Source: a virus
IMG/VR virus record: IMGVR_UViG_3300000236_000006
Location: 1-22,940 of that record
Length of the DNA: 22,940 nt
Strand: one strand, 5' to 3'
Of the stretch, positions 6,092 through 13,685 are shown piece by piece; position 1 is the first letter of the stretch; every line of letters starts with the position of its first letter. The notes beneath the pieces were generated by a model. The model was not told the DNA's origin, did no database searches, and worked only from the letters and a program-made list of their open reading frames with translations. Position numbers and translations under genes: made by a program.

Positions 6092-7494
6092 TATGATCTC
6101 CTGTATCCTGATAAAAGTTTTCGGTTGCCCGGCTTGCGGCGGTCGCTCTTGAGGTGTTCTTCTGCCGACATGGTTGTTACTTGTGGCTTTCCAAGGGTGA
6201 CGTTCCCTGCTGCGGCGTTGCAGAGCGCTGCTCCCCAGAAGTAGTCAGCGTGGCTATTTGGGTTTTCTTCATTCTCGCCGGGGTTGAACCGCATGTTTCC
6301 GGCATCTGAGACGATTTGCTGCATACTGTGCAGATCTTCGCGGATGGTGTCGGCAAGCTTGCCATCTGAAGGGACAAGGAAATCGCGGTCTTCCATCTGC
6401 GTTTTCAGTGATTCAGCCATTGAGCTTTTCACCGGTGCGGTAAAGCCTACGGCTTCAACCCTGTAGGTTCCGTAATCTGTCTGGGCATCTTCGGCGATCT
6501 GTTCACCCATACCGGTTCTGTCAATGCATGCACGAAAGCAGAGCGGGTGCTTGAGAAAGGTTTCAAGCGTCTTGTACTGTGTCCGGAATGGCGTGTTCTC
6601 CATCGGTTCGATGATACGGGTGTACTTCCGGCGCTCAATGATTTCAGCTATCCAGATAACAGAAAGGTTACGACGGCGGGCAATATCCATACCGAGCACG
6701 AAGTAGTTCTGAATCTCTTCAAGTGAACGCCAGAGTTCCTTTTCGCTTGACTTGTCTATCAAATCATAAGAGAGAAACGCGGTGCTTTCATCAATCGGTT
6801 CACAGCAGTACTCCTGCGCCCAAACAGTAGGACCTACTTTTCTCCGCTTCGATTCAAGCCAGGCAGCGCGTTCTTCAATGGTGGTTTTATGCTGGACAAT
6901 CTTGTCAACAAGGCCATCCTCTACCGCATCGAAAATAGAGGTCTTGTGAACGACGGCACCAATTTCATCAGCCTTGTCGATGAGCTTGTAGAAGGTGCAT
7001 CCTTTGCCGTTATGGGTGCTGATGATCCTGAGTGGAAAACCCCAAGTGGTTACCGGTTCAGCGGCTGCCCACATGCCTGCCTGATCTTTGTGCCAGGCAA
7101 ACTCATCGAGCACTACTTTTCCGCCCTTTGACCGAAACTGCGACGGTGACGAGCTGAGGGCTGTGATGCGCTTGCCGTTGGTGAAACGGATGCTGAAGAC
7201 GGCGATCGGCTTGCCGGTGTCCTCAAAAACGGTTTCGTTGAACTGCTGGGCGGCCATTTTGAAGAGCTTTGCCCAACGTTCGCAGTAGAGAATATATTCA
7301 CGGGCGGCGGTTTCATCGGCGGATGAGAACCAGACATCCCAGCGACCGGCCACGGCATCACGAACGTCTTCGTAGCTTTGGACGTAGGTCATACCGCCAC
7401 GGCGGGTTTTCTCCCATATCTTGAAAGGGCTGTCATCGAGCAGCCAGGCGATCTGATAAGGCAGAAAGTATTTGCTAAGGTTCGGGTTGCTCAT
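6091..7494 (-). CDS. Terminase large subunit (Mu gp28-like)
   Basis: The 467-aa protein is the ATP-driven DNA packaging motor with nuclease domain. The Walker A-like region is EKTRRGGMTY (residues 28-37), Walker B is KVVLDEF with D130 and E131, and a coupling motif IISTHNG lies at 157-163. The RNase H-like nuclease domain begins with GMDIARRRNLSVIW (D270), has CIDRTGMGEQIAED (D325), and ends with NSHADYFWGAAL (D417). These match the three acidic residues of terminase nucleases. It is coupled by ATGA to the small subunit upstream. In Mu-like phages packaging follows transposition and takes host DNA at both ends. Confidence 0.93.
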   Translation of the reverse strand: MSNPNLSKYFLPYQIAWLLDDSPFKIWEKTRRGGMTYVQSYEDVRDAVAGRWDVWFSSADETAAREYILYCERWAKLFKMAAQQFNETVFEDTGKPIAVFSIRFTNGKRITALSSSPSQFRSKGGKVVLDEFAWHKDQAGMWAAAEPVTTWGFPLRIISTHNGKGCTFYKLIDKADEIGAVVHKTSIFDAVEDGLVDKIVQHKTTIEERAAWLESKRRKVGPTVWAQEYCCEPIDESTAFLSYDLIDKSSEKELWRSLEEIQNYFVLGMDIARRRNLSVIWIAEIIERRKYTRIIEPMENTPFRTQYKTLETFLKHPLCFRACIDRTGMGEQIAEDAQTDYGTYRVEAVGFTAPVKSSMAESLKTQMEDRDFLVPSDGKLADTIREDLHSMQQIVSDAGNMRFNPGENEENPNSHADYFWGAALCNAAAGNVTLGKPQVTTMSAEEHLKSDRRKPGNRKLLSGYRRS

Positions 7495-7910
7495 GAGCGG
7501 CGAAGTCCAAGCACTTCTTCTTCAATCTGGCGGATGGTCTCTTCGGAGAGGCCTCGTTTCGGTTCCTTCTGCTTTGGAGCTATTTCAGCATCCTCATACT
7601 CAACGGTGTTTTTGACCACAGCAATGGCGCGGAAAGCAACACTCATTGCCCGGGCATCAACGGCTTCACCGGCTTCAAGTGAGCTGAGGTTTTTGCGGGT
7701 GAGGAGCTGGGCAAGCCGGTACAGATCACCGTGCAGGGAGGTTTCAAGTTCTATAAATCCTTGACGTTTGCCGTCCCAGTTGCCGTCAGCTTTCCAGTTG
7801 GTGAGCGTGCGGACGCCACACCCCAGTTTTGAGGCAATGGCTTCGAGCGTGAGCTGATCATTGACGTAGAGCCGCTCGGCATCGGCGTACAATGCAGCTT
7901 TCTTAGCCAT
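7491..7910 (-). CDS. Terminase small subunit (Mu gp27-like, DUF1804)
   Basis: The 139-aa protein begins MAKKAALYADAERLYVND, then an N-terminal helix-turn-helix around residues 18-45 (LTLEAIASKLGCGVRTLTNWK followed by DGNWD). This is the usual DNA-binding module of small terminases. The rest is helical and ends EETIRQIEEEVLGLRRS. Its position directly before the large subunit, with an ATGA overlap, supports the role of recognising phage DNA for packaging. Confidence 0.88.
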   Translation of the reverse strand: MAKKAALYADAERLYVNDQLTLEAIASKLGCGVRTLTNWKADGNWDGKRQGFIELETSLHGDLYRLAQLLTRKNLSSLEAGEAVDARAMSVAFRAIAVVKNTVEYEDAEIAPKQKEPKRGLSEETIRQIEEEVLGLRRS

Positions 7911-8151
7911 AGAGTTCGTTATTGACTTGAGTGATTGTGGTGTTCAGTCCTCGAAGTGCCCTGACCGCATTGTCAAGGTCTTCTGCCGCCTGTTTAATGG
8001 CTTCAGTATCAAGGAGGTCGATATCCGTGTAAGGGTCGGCTTTCATTTGCAGGACGGTCAGTGCGTTTCCTGCCTCGGTTACAATTTTGCGCCGATTCTC
8101 TTGCATTGTCAGCAATTGCCCTTTGCGTTTCAAACGTAATTCAGCACTCAT
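7903..8151 (-). CDS. Small helical phage protein (Mu gp26-like position)
   Basis: The 82-aa protein from MSAELRLKRKGQL is a predicted all-helical polypeptide with heptad-like leucines (AEDLDNAVRALRGLNTTITQVN). I choose ATG 8151 because it forms an ATGA overlap with the preceding stop; a frame open from 8184 would overlap that gene more. Its place between a membrane/coiled-coil gene and the small terminase matches Mu gp26. Function is unknown. Confidence 0.75.
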   Translation of the reverse strand: MSAELRLKRKGQLLTMQENRRKIVTEAGNALTVLQMKADPYTDIDLLDTEAIKQAAEDLDNAVRALRGLNTTITQVNNELYG

Positions 8152-8561
8152 TTTTCGGAGGTGTGTTTGAGTTGATGGATACAACGATTCTCAAGGATTC
8201 CGGAGATTTTTGTGAAGAGGTCGCGAAATGCCTGGTCGTTAGTCTCTCGATGATTATTGCTTTCAGTCTGCATCGACCGCAGACGCTCTACCACACCACG
8301 AAGGATGCTTATCTGCCCGCGGTTATCATCAAGCGCCGCTTTGAGTAAGTCAAAGTCCTTGTCCCTACTCTTAGATATCTGGTCGATGATGCTTTGATAG
8401 ACGGCTGTGGTGTTGCGCTCTCGCTGTTCCCACTTTTTGGCATCAGTCCTGATATACCAGAGCATAATGATGGAAAGAGCAAGCAGTGCGAAAAAGAGGA
8501 GCACAGCAATACCAAGTTGTGCGGCGAGTTGGTTTGGGTCTCCAAAGTTGAAATCCTGCAT
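8148..8561 (-). CDS. Membrane-anchored coiled-coil protein (Mu gp25 / DUF2730-like)
   Basis: The 137-aa product has a single strong membrane helix at residues 15-40 (GIAVLLFFALLALSIIMLWYI). A long charged helix then runs to about residue 115 and is probably a coiled coil. This is the architecture of the DUF2730 protein preceding the terminase genes in Mu-like phages, whose function is not known. It is the first gene of the leftward packaging operon and faces the divergent promoter region. An i-spanin is a less likely alternative, since the lysis genes are elsewhere. Confidence 0.7.
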   Translation of the reverse strand: MQDFNFGDPNQLAAQLGIAVLLFFALLALSIIMLWYIRTDAKKWEQRERNTTAVYQSIIDQISKSRDKDFDLLKAALDDNRGQISILRGVVERLRSMQTESNNHRETNDQAFRDLFTKISGILENRCIHQLKHTSEK

Positions 8562-8731
8562 AAAAAGCGGCTCTTGTTGTTGCTAAAAAATGAATATACC
8601 CATCAAAAGACCGGATAACTTCCCAAACGTGTGATGAAAGTGGCAGTAAACTTTTATGGTAAACTCTTTGAATTGGTTGATAAATCGGGCTTTTCAGTGT
8701 CGGGATTGTCTTTACAGTGAATGAATAAACA
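8562..8731. promoter_or_regulatory. Divergent intergenic region of packaging and capsid operons
   Basis: This 170-bp AT-rich gap separates the leftward packaging operon from the rightward protease/capsid operon, so promoters for both should lie here. Two short direct repeats are visible: GTAAACT at 8646-8652 and 8659-8665 (13-bp period), and ACAGTGAAT at 8714-8722 and 8729-8737 (15-bp period). A TTTACA at 8711-8716 could be a -35 element, but no good -10 is at the right distance. That is expected if these late promoters need a Mor/C-type activator. Exact promoter positions are not supported. Confidence 0.45.
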
Positions 8732-9790
8732 GTGAATAATAATTACATGCTTAAACCTCTTTTTATGTCCGGAACTCATCGGACGCCACACCCGAAAAAG
8801 GTATGGACGGCTGAAGATGTTGATGCGGTCTTTACGGCATCAATGGTCAGTAGTCCGGAAATGATTCCGCTGGTGATTGGCCATCCTGAAAATGATTTGC
8901 CCGTGGTGGGGCTCCTTGCCCGCTCAGCTCTTGTCCGTCAGGGTGAGGGCGACAAGCGGGTGATTTTGATAGACGACGGTTCAGCGACGTTCAGTACGGA
9001 AGCGCTTGAACGATATCGCAAGGCTGGATACAGTAAGGTCTCGGTAAAGATCAAGATGCCGGAGATGGTTATTCGGCATATAGGTTTGGTGACAGAAGCA
9101 GCGGTGGATGAACTCAATAGCGCCACTTTTGGCGAGGGAGATCAGCCCGGCTTTGAGTATGCGGTGTTTGAGGCGGAGGCGCTCTTTGGGCGTGATGAGT
9201 GGCGTATGCCTTACGTCGGGGGTCTGTTTCGGAACGTCAGAGACTTCTTTATCGAGAAGTTTGGCGTTGAGGCTGCCGACAAGGTTCTGCCGACGTGGGA
9301 GATTGATAACCTTATTCCTCAGGCAGAAGAAGATAATCGTGGTGGTCAGGATGGTGGTGTCTGCGCTTTCGCAGCAAGTTTCTCAACAACGAATGCAATA
9401 ATTAACACAATGACAGAAGCAGAAAAACAGGAAATGGATCGGCTGAAAGCCGAAAACGCAAGACTGGCGGGGATTGTGGCCGTGAGTGCAGGAGCTCAAC
9501 GAACAGCGGCGATTGATGCTGTGTTCAGTGCGCCTGAAAATTCAGGTAAAGTTACCGACAAAAACAAGGATGCTTTACGCTTGATTGCTGAAGGTCTGGT
9601 GCCTGCTGATGCAACGTTTGGTGTGGGAGCTGACCCGCTGAAACCGTTTAAGGATTTGTTATCAATAATGCCGGTGGTGCAGCCTGCGGATGGCTCGGTA
9701 GCGACGTTTGGCCGGTCGGCTGATGGTGAGCCGGGGGATGAACGCAGCAAAAAACTCAGGGCAGAAATTTCAGCCGTAACCGGCGACTAA
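8732..9790 (+). CDS. Mu gpI-like prohead protease with C-terminal scaffold region
   Basis: The protein is about 350 aa. The N-terminal half (to about residue 180) resembles the Mu-type prohead protease: SGTHRTPHPKKVWTAEDVDAV, then LVIGHPENDLPVVGLL with a probable catalytic-type GHP histidine. The C-terminal part from about residue 227 (MTEAEKQEMDRLKAENARL) is a coiled-coil scaffold-like region, as in Mu where the scaffold Z is made from an internal start of gene I. The start may be GTG 8732 or ATG 8747; neither has a clear ribosome site. It directly precedes the capsid gene. Confidence 0.8.
   Translation: MNNNYMLKPLFMSGTHRTPHPKKVWTAEDVDAVFTASMVSSPEMIPLVIGHPENDLPVVGLLARSALVRQGEGDKRVILIDDGSATFSTEALERYRKAGYSKVSVKIKMPEMVIRHIGLVTEAAVDELNSATFGEGDQPGFEYAVFEAEALFGRDEWRMPYVGGLFRNVRDFFIEKFGVEAADKVLPTWEIDNLIPQAEEDNRGGQDGGVCAFAASFSTTNAIINTMTEAEKQEMDRLKAENARLAGIVAVSAGAQRTAAIDAVFSAPENSGKVTDKNKDALRLIAEGLVPADATFGVGADPLKPFKDLLSIMPVVQPADGSVATFGRSADGEPGDERSKKLRAEISAVTGD
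9410..9790 (+). CDS. Possible internal scaffold product of the protease gene
   Basis: ATG 9410 is in frame inside the protease gene and begins a 126-aa segment with a charged coiled coil (EKQEMDRLKAENARL) followed by a flexible C-terminus. In Mu the scaffold Z is translated separately from an internal start of gene I. Here the sequence upstream (CAATAATTAACACA) has no good Shine-Dalgarno, so separate translation is an inference from family precedent only. Confidence 0.35.
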   Translation: MTEAEKQEMDRLKAENARLAGIVAVSAGAQRTAAIDAVFSAPENSGKVTDKNKDALRLIAEGLVPADATFGVGADPLKPFKDLLSIMPVVQPADGSVATFGRSADGEPGDERSKKLRAEISAVTGD

Positions 9791-9817
9791 CTCTTATTAA
9801 TCAAAGCGAGGAAACAG

Positions 9818-10765
9818 ATGAAACTGAGAGAAATATCGGCGAGGGTACCAGCAGTGGCTGATACTTATATGCCAGAGATGACGAGAGTTGGTGTTGAGAC
9901 CTTTATACAGTCGCACCCGCTGATCCAATTCCTTGAGTTTTACGACATGGTTGGCGATGCAGCGTATGTGCAGCGGCAAAGTGACGCGTCTGGCGGTGTT
10001 GGCAGGGTGAAAGGCGTTGAATTTACGGCAGGGAATGAGAGCGGCGACTGGGTAGCTCCGGCGCTGAAGATTTTCGGTGACAGTAAAACGATCGATCAGG
10101 CGGAACAGCGTAGAGGCAAGAACCTTACTGATTTTGCTGACAGGGTGCTGAAATCTCTTGCACGGTACCAGGCGTGGAACTTCGCAGAAAGGTTTGTCGC
10201 CGGAACGGCATCGACATCCATGTGGGATGGTATTGCAACCCTTTGCCCAGTTGGGCAGAAAGTATCGCTGGCAACCAATGGCGCGGTAATCCCGCCGGGT
10301 AACTCGGATACAAACAGGGCTTTGCAGCAGGCGTTCTTTGAGGCTTTGGATACAGCCATATCTTACTGCCTTGGTGGTCCAAACGTCATAATGATGAACT
10401 CGAAGCTACTGAGCAGGATTACGAATGTGTACAAAGAGGCGTTCACTGTACCGGAAGGCCAGCAACAGGTAGGGGTTAGAATTCCCTACTACAATGGCAT
10501 ACCGATTGTACCGATGGGCAGAACTTCTGCAGGTGCAGAGATTCTGCCTTTCAGTGAAACAGTTGGTTCAGGCACAACGTGCAGTTCGATCTACATACTG
10601 AGTATCGGAGAGGCTGACCAGTTATCTGTTGGTACGAACATCGGGTATAATGCATTCCTCTCAAAACAAGGAGAGAAGTACAGGGTAACGTTTGAGGGTG
10701 ATTTTGTGCCGGTACTGTTTCATAACAAATGTATTTCGGCACTCACCGGCGTTAAACTGGCGTAA
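9818..10765 (+). CDS. Major capsid protein
   Basis: The 315-aa protein starts at ATG 9818 with a GAGGAA site upstream. It has the look of an HK97-fold capsid protein: an N-terminal helical part (MKLREISARVPAVADTYMP), RVKGVEFTAGNESGDW, and RQ/RR-rich helices with NLTDFADRVLKSLARYQAWNF. A C-terminal beta-rich region has IPYYNGIPIVPMGRT and FEGDFVPVLFHNKCI. It follows the protease/scaffold gene and precedes the gp36 connector, the Mu order for gpT. Sequence similarity to Mu gpT itself is not obvious, so the call rests on gene order, size and fold-like features. Confidence 0.82.
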   Translation: MKLREISARVPAVADTYMPEMTRVGVETFIQSHPLIQFLEFYDMVGDAAYVQRQSDASGGVGRVKGVEFTAGNESGDWVAPALKIFGDSKTIDQAEQRRGKNLTDFADRVLKSLARYQAWNFAERFVAGTASTSMWDGIATLCPVGQKVSLATNGAVIPPGNSDTNRALQQAFFEALDTAISYCLGGPNVIMMNSKLLSRITNVYKEAFTVPEGQQQVGVRIPYYNGIPIVPMGRTSAGAEILPFSETVGSGTTCSSIYILSIGEADQLSVGTNIGYNAFLSKQGEKYRVTFEGDFVPVLFHNKCISALTGVKLA

Positions 10766-10768
10766 GCA

Positions 10769-11257
10769 ATGCTTTATCTGACGCTTGATAATATTATCGC
10801 AGAAACCTCACTCCCCATTCTGCAACAGCTCGCCCCTTGGGTGAGTGGGGAGGATCAGGAGAGTGGGGAGTTCTTTGGCAAAGAAGTGAGTAACTCGCTG
10901 GTTGAATCGATCGAACTCACAGCGGTTGGCGAATTGTATGGTTATATCCGTGGGATTTATACCCTGCCACTGACAGCTCCGGTTGACTTGCTTGTACGGC
11001 AGACGCTTTTGGAGTTGATGCACTACCAGCTCTACAAGCAGCGTGACGGGGCTAACCTCCCCGACAAGATTCTTGAGCTGTACAAAGGGGCGGTTAAGCG
11101 GATGCAGGCAATGCAGCGCAGGGAGATTGTGCTCGATGCACTAATGGCGGTGGAGGACGCTGATCAACCGACGACATTCCAGTTTATCAGTCCTGCAGCA
11201 AAGTTTCCTGCGGGGTTTACTGCAACAGGCAGAACGTTCAGGAGCGGTTATTATTGA
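10769..11257 (+). CDS. Head-tail connector protein (Mu gp36 / DUF1320 family)
   Basis: The 162-aa protein opens MLYLTLDNIIAETSLPILQQL. Residues 50-70 (AVGELYGYIRGIYTLPLT) and 75-90 (LLVRQTLLELMHYQLYKQRD) match the gp36 pattern, where a helical protein binds the portal side of the head. It begins 3 bases after the capsid gene. The C-terminal region (SPAAKFPAGFTATGRTFRSGYY) is short and probably disordered. Gene order after the capsid supports the connector role. Confidence 0.82.
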   Translation: MLYLTLDNIIAETSLPILQQLAPWVSGEDQESGEFFGKEVSNSLVESIELTAVGELYGYIRGIYTLPLTAPVDLLVRQTLLELMHYQLYKQRDGANLPDKILELYKGAVKRMQAMQRREIVLDALMAVEDADQPTTFQFISPAAKFPAGFTATGRTFRSGYY

Positions 11258-11289
11258 GTAAAAGGTAGAATGAGCCGTCGCAACAAAAG

Positions 11290-11350
11290 TTAAACGGTTT
11301 TAAACGGGTTTTTAATGGGTTCTCTGGTTTTTAACGTGGTCTTTAAAAGG
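11290..11350. repeat. Imperfect 10-11-bp tandem repeats before the lysis genes
   Basis: TTAAACGGTT (11290-11299), TTAAACGGGTT (11300-11310) and TTTAATGGGTT (11311-11321) are three successive imperfect copies. Looser versions follow in GGTTTTTAACGTGG and CTTTAAAAGGG up to 11350. The period is about one helical turn. The array fills the 100-bp gap between gp36 and the endolysin, which has no gene and no clear promoter, and it could be a regulator-binding or bent-DNA region. Confidence 0.5.
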
Positions 11351-11357
11351 GTGTTTT

Positions 11358-11765
11358 ATGGCAAAGTTTTCAAAGATATCACAAAAGCGGCTTTTGGAGT
11401 GTGATCAGAGGTTAGTGGATCTCTTTACTGAAGTGATAGCTGACTTCGATTGCGTTGTTCTGGTTGGTCATAGGAATAAGGTAGATCAAGACGCGGCTGT
11501 AGCTGCCGGTAATTCAAAACTCGTGTATCCAAAAAGCAAGCACAATACCGTACCGAGTAAAGCTATTGACGTTGGGCCTTATGATCGGCCACAATCTCCG
11601 ATTGATTGGAATGATCGTGAACGGTTCACCCTTTTTGCAGGGTTTGTGCTTGGTGTGGCAAAATCTCGCGGGATTCCGCTCCGATGGGGTGGCGACTGGA
11701 ATGGTGACAATAGACTTGCTGATAACACGTTTGATGATCTGGTACACTTTGAGTTGATCGATTGA
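11358..11765 (+). CDS. Endolysin, L-alanyl-D-glutamate / M15 (VanY-like) peptidase
   Basis: The 135-aa protein has the phage M15 peptidase signature. LVGHR lies near residue 36, the zinc-binding SKHNTVPSKAIDVGP has H62 and D71, and a C-terminal DDLVHFEL supplies the third ligand at H130. Such enzymes cut the peptide side chain of peptidoglycan at the end of infection. There is no signal peptide, so it needs a holin-type exit, and small membrane proteins follow. The start ATG 11358 follows AAAAGGG. The final codons run into an 8-bp tandem repeat. Confidence 0.88.
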   Translation: MAKFSKISQKRLLECDQRLVDLFTEVIADFDCVVLVGHRNKVDQDAAVAAGNSKLVYPKSKHNTVPSKAIDVGPYDRPQSPIDWNDRERFTLFAGFVLGVAKSRGIPLRWGGDWNGDNRLADNTFDDLVHFELID

Positions 11766-11777
11766 TCGATTGATCGA
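11754..11777. repeat. Three perfect tandem copies of TTGATCGA
   Basis: The 8-bp unit TTGATCGA occurs at 11754-11761, 11762-11769 and 11770-11777. It covers the endolysin stop codon (11763-11765). Because the stop lies in the second unit, changing the copy number would not alter the protein end. Each unit contains TGATCGA/GATC sites. Confidence 0.85.
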
Positions 11778-11814
11778 CCGAATGATTTTATCAATTTTAA
11801 AATATGGGAAGATT

Positions 11815-12009
11815 ATGGATGTGAGTACAATTTTGGAAAAACTTGGGCCGTCAGGAGCGGTGATTGTTCCTGCTGTGGTGATTGCCGGAGCGTCTATACT
11901 TGATGCTTTGGTACCGATGCCAAAACAAGGGACAGTGCTCTGGTATGTGAAAAAGGTTGTCGCTTGGTTGGCGGTGAACATCGGGAACGCCAAAAACAAG
12001 GTGTCCTGA
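11815..12009 (+). CDS. Small membrane protein, probable holin
   Basis: The 64-aa protein (MDVSTILEKLGPSG...) has two hydrophobic segments. About residues 14-34 (AVIVPAVVIAGASILDALVP) and 39-56 (TVLWYVKKVVAWLAVNIG) flank a short loop, followed by a basic tail NAKNKVS. Size, two helices and position just after the endolysin fit a class II-like holin, the pore former that times lysis. I choose ATG 11815, which has GGGAAG upstream, over the alternative start at 11770. The stop overlaps the next gene's ATG. Confidence 0.6.
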   Translation: MDVSTILEKLGPSGAVIVPAVVIAGASILDALVPMPKQGTVLWYVKKVVAWLAVNIGNAKNKVS

Positions 12010-12227
12010 TGCTGACGGCGCTCATGGTATTTCTTGGCCGCATTGTAGCGTGGTTCCGCCCTGTTATTACTGATACGGCGTTGGAGGTAATGAAAGTCAA
12101 TATCAATACTCCGGAGTACTCGGCAACCACGGTGGCTGAGAGTGTGGCCACTCCGGAACAGCAAAATGAGGTTCTTGAAACAATTCAAAACTCGGAGTTA
12201 TGGAAAGCAACGCATTCAAAGTCCTGA
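12009..12227 (+). CDS. Small N-terminally membrane-anchored lysis-region protein
   Basis: The 72-aa product begins MLTALMVFLGRIVAWFRPVI, a single hydrophobic helix with a basic end, followed by a polar tail. The ATG overlaps the stop of the holin-like gene (TGATG), so translation is coupled. Its 3' end overlaps the lipoprotein gene by 28 bases in a different frame. That overlap recalls Rz/Rz1 spanin pairs, but the periplasmic part is very short for an i-spanin. It may instead be an antiholin. Confidence 0.6.
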   Translation: MLTALMVFLGRIVAWFRPVITDTALEVMKVNINTPEYSATTVAESVATPEQQNEVLETIQNSELWKATHSKS

Positions 12228-12460
12228 TTGTTGCGCTCATCGGTCTGCTGTCACTTTCGGGCTGTATGTCGCTCTCGATGCGCAAGCCGGTTGAACTTAC
12301 TTTTGCCGGCCAGTCGGTAATGTTGCGCGGTGTGGTTCCGGTAACGACGCGGGTCGAGTATTACGATACAACAGTTAAAGCGGTCAAGGTTAAAGAGGCA
12401 ACCATCACCCCGCCCTTCTGGATTGTCTCTGATGAGCTTCTTAACAAGTCAGTCAAATGA
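12200..12460 (+). CDS. Small lipoprotein, o-spanin-like
   Basis: The 86-aa protein has a lipoprotein signal. A hydrophobic stretch VLIVALIGLLSLSGC ends in the lipobox LSGC with C22, giving a mature protein of about 65 residues. It overlaps the preceding membrane-protein gene in another frame and lies in the lysis cassette. This is what an outer-membrane spanin subunit would look like in a phage of a Gram-negative host. It is not proline-rich as many o-spanins are, so the role is a proposal. Its stop overlaps the next start by ATGA. Confidence 0.6.
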   Translation: MESNAFKVLIVALIGLLSLSGCMSLSMRKPVELTFAGQSVMLRGVVPVTTRVEYYDTTVKAVKVKEATITPPFWIVSDELLNKSVK

Positions 12461-12861
12461 TTGTTGAACTGGAAACATTGTTAGTTGATACCTTGACGGC
12501 ATCCTTTTCCGGTACTGGTGTGCTGGTTGAAGCCTATCCGGACAATGTTGATACGTATGTCCTGAAAGGTACCAGTGCTGTGTTGGTGCACTATTCAGGC
12601 GCGGACTTCACAGTTCCTGATGGATCGGAAGTTGTCCGGCAAATGATGGGACCATCGTTTCAGATTGTGATTGGCTCTCGTAATCTGCGTACCCATACCG
12701 GTGCATACGTAATTATGGATACGATACGGTCAGCGGTGGTAGGGTCGGAATCGCGGAATAAACAGTTTTTCGCAGTCTCGGAGCAGTCCCTCGGGCGGGA
12801 TAATGGTGTGTGGTGGTTTGTTCAAACATTCGCAATACAGCAAAGAGTAAAACAGGCATAA
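12457..12861 (+). CDS. Gp37-family protein (Mu-like tail completion protein)
   Basis: The 134-aa protein matches the Mu Gp37 family in length and pattern. The N-terminal helix is MIVELETLLVDTLTASF, then YVLKGTSAVLVHYSGADF, with a central FQIVIGSRNLRTHTGAYVIMDTIRSAV. The C-terminal strands are NGVWWFVQTFAIQQR. Gp37-type proteins sit between head connector and tail genes and are considered tail terminator or head-tail joining components. It overlaps the lipoprotein stop. The lysis cassette thus splits gp36 from gp37, which are neighbours in Mu. Confidence 0.75.
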   Translation: MIVELETLLVDTLTASFSGTGVLVEAYPDNVDTYVLKGTSAVLVHYSGADFTVPDGSEVVRQMMGPSFQIVIGSRNLRTHTGAYVIMDTIRSAVVGSESRNKQFFAVSEQSLGRDNGVWWFVQTFAIQQRVKQA

Positions 12862-12898
12862 CTGTCAAGTTTAAAAACAACTTAAATAAATTTTAAAG

Positions 12899-13639
12899 AT
12901 GGCATTAACATTAGCAAATAATTGGGGTAATCTTCCAGGAAGGTTTATGTCATCCTTAAAAAGTGATGCAGCAATCGTACCTATCAATCAAGACACGCTT
13001 GTCTTCACGGCCGGCGGATACGACCCCTATAACGCTGGGCAACAGTTCTCAGGATCATGCGCGTACAAGCTTGGTAGCTCAACTGGAGAAAAATCATATA
13101 AACCAGTTTTTAAGGTTGCCACAGCAAAAGATGAACTTGATTCGATTATAAAAAAGAAAACAATCTTGGTTGATGGCACTGTCGATCTGACATTCAATCA
13201 GGATCCGGAAGCGTTTTTGCTTAAGAATCTCAATCAGCGATTTTTCCTTATCTACCGCGAAAGCGTTATGGATGATGGCTTTATCAAGTACCGGATTTTC
13301 CCAAAGGTTATTTTCTCTCCAGGTGATGTGAAAATCCCTGCGGGTGGCGATTATGTTACTTATCCGGTGTCGGCTCAGGTTGAAGAAAATAATGTGCCGT
13401 TTTCTCTGACTTACCGCACTATCTGCGATATTTATGCGCAGGAATTCTTTGTTGCTGCTAATGCGTCGAAAGTCCTCTATTTTGAGTATTCCTCCGGTGG
13501 GCAAGTCAAAATGGCTGATTTAGCGCAGGGAACGGGTTCGCCAACGTATGCAGCATCTTCGCTAATGATCGCGATTGTTGTGGATGCAGGTATTCGTACG
13601 GGGTTTCTTGTTGGTAGATTCATTATCTCAGCAGCGTAA
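12899..13639 (+). CDS. Probable major tail (tube) protein
   Basis: The 246-aa protein is beta-rich and soluble, without signal or membrane segments. Its position after the Gp37-family gene is where a tail tube protein is expected. It has a segment VDLTFNQDPEAFLLKNLNQR and PKVIFSPGDVKIPAGGDYVTYPVSAQVEEN, similar in style to tail tube proteins of long-tailed phages. I do not recognise the exact family. The leader 12862-12898 is very AT-rich and lacks a Shine-Dalgarno, like leaders of highly expressed genes in some Bacteroidota/Chlorobiota. It could also be another tail component. No sheath gene is present nearby. Confidence 0.5.
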   Translation: MALTLANNWGNLPGRFMSSLKSDAAIVPINQDTLVFTAGGYDPYNAGQQFSGSCAYKLGSSTGEKSYKPVFKVATAKDELDSIIKKKTILVDGTVDLTFNQDPEAFLLKNLNQRFFLIYRESVMDDGFIKYRIFPKVIFSPGDVKIPAGGDYVTYPVSAQVEENNVPFSLTYRTICDIYAQEFFVAANASKVLYFEYSSGGQVKMADLAQGTGSPTYAASSLMIAIVVDAGIRTGFLVGRFIISAA

Positions 13640-13685
13640 TACTTTAACGATTGGCTTTTTTAAGAAAAAAATACCGGAGGTAATT

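Noticed and set aside
4847-6244. Plus-strand ORFs opposite portal and terminase
   Set aside because: They are antisense shadows of strongly supported minus-strand genes and resemble no protein family.
11754-11777. Phase-variable repeat controlling the endolysin
   Set aside because: The stop codon lies inside the repeat, so copy-number change does not alter the reading frame of the protein.
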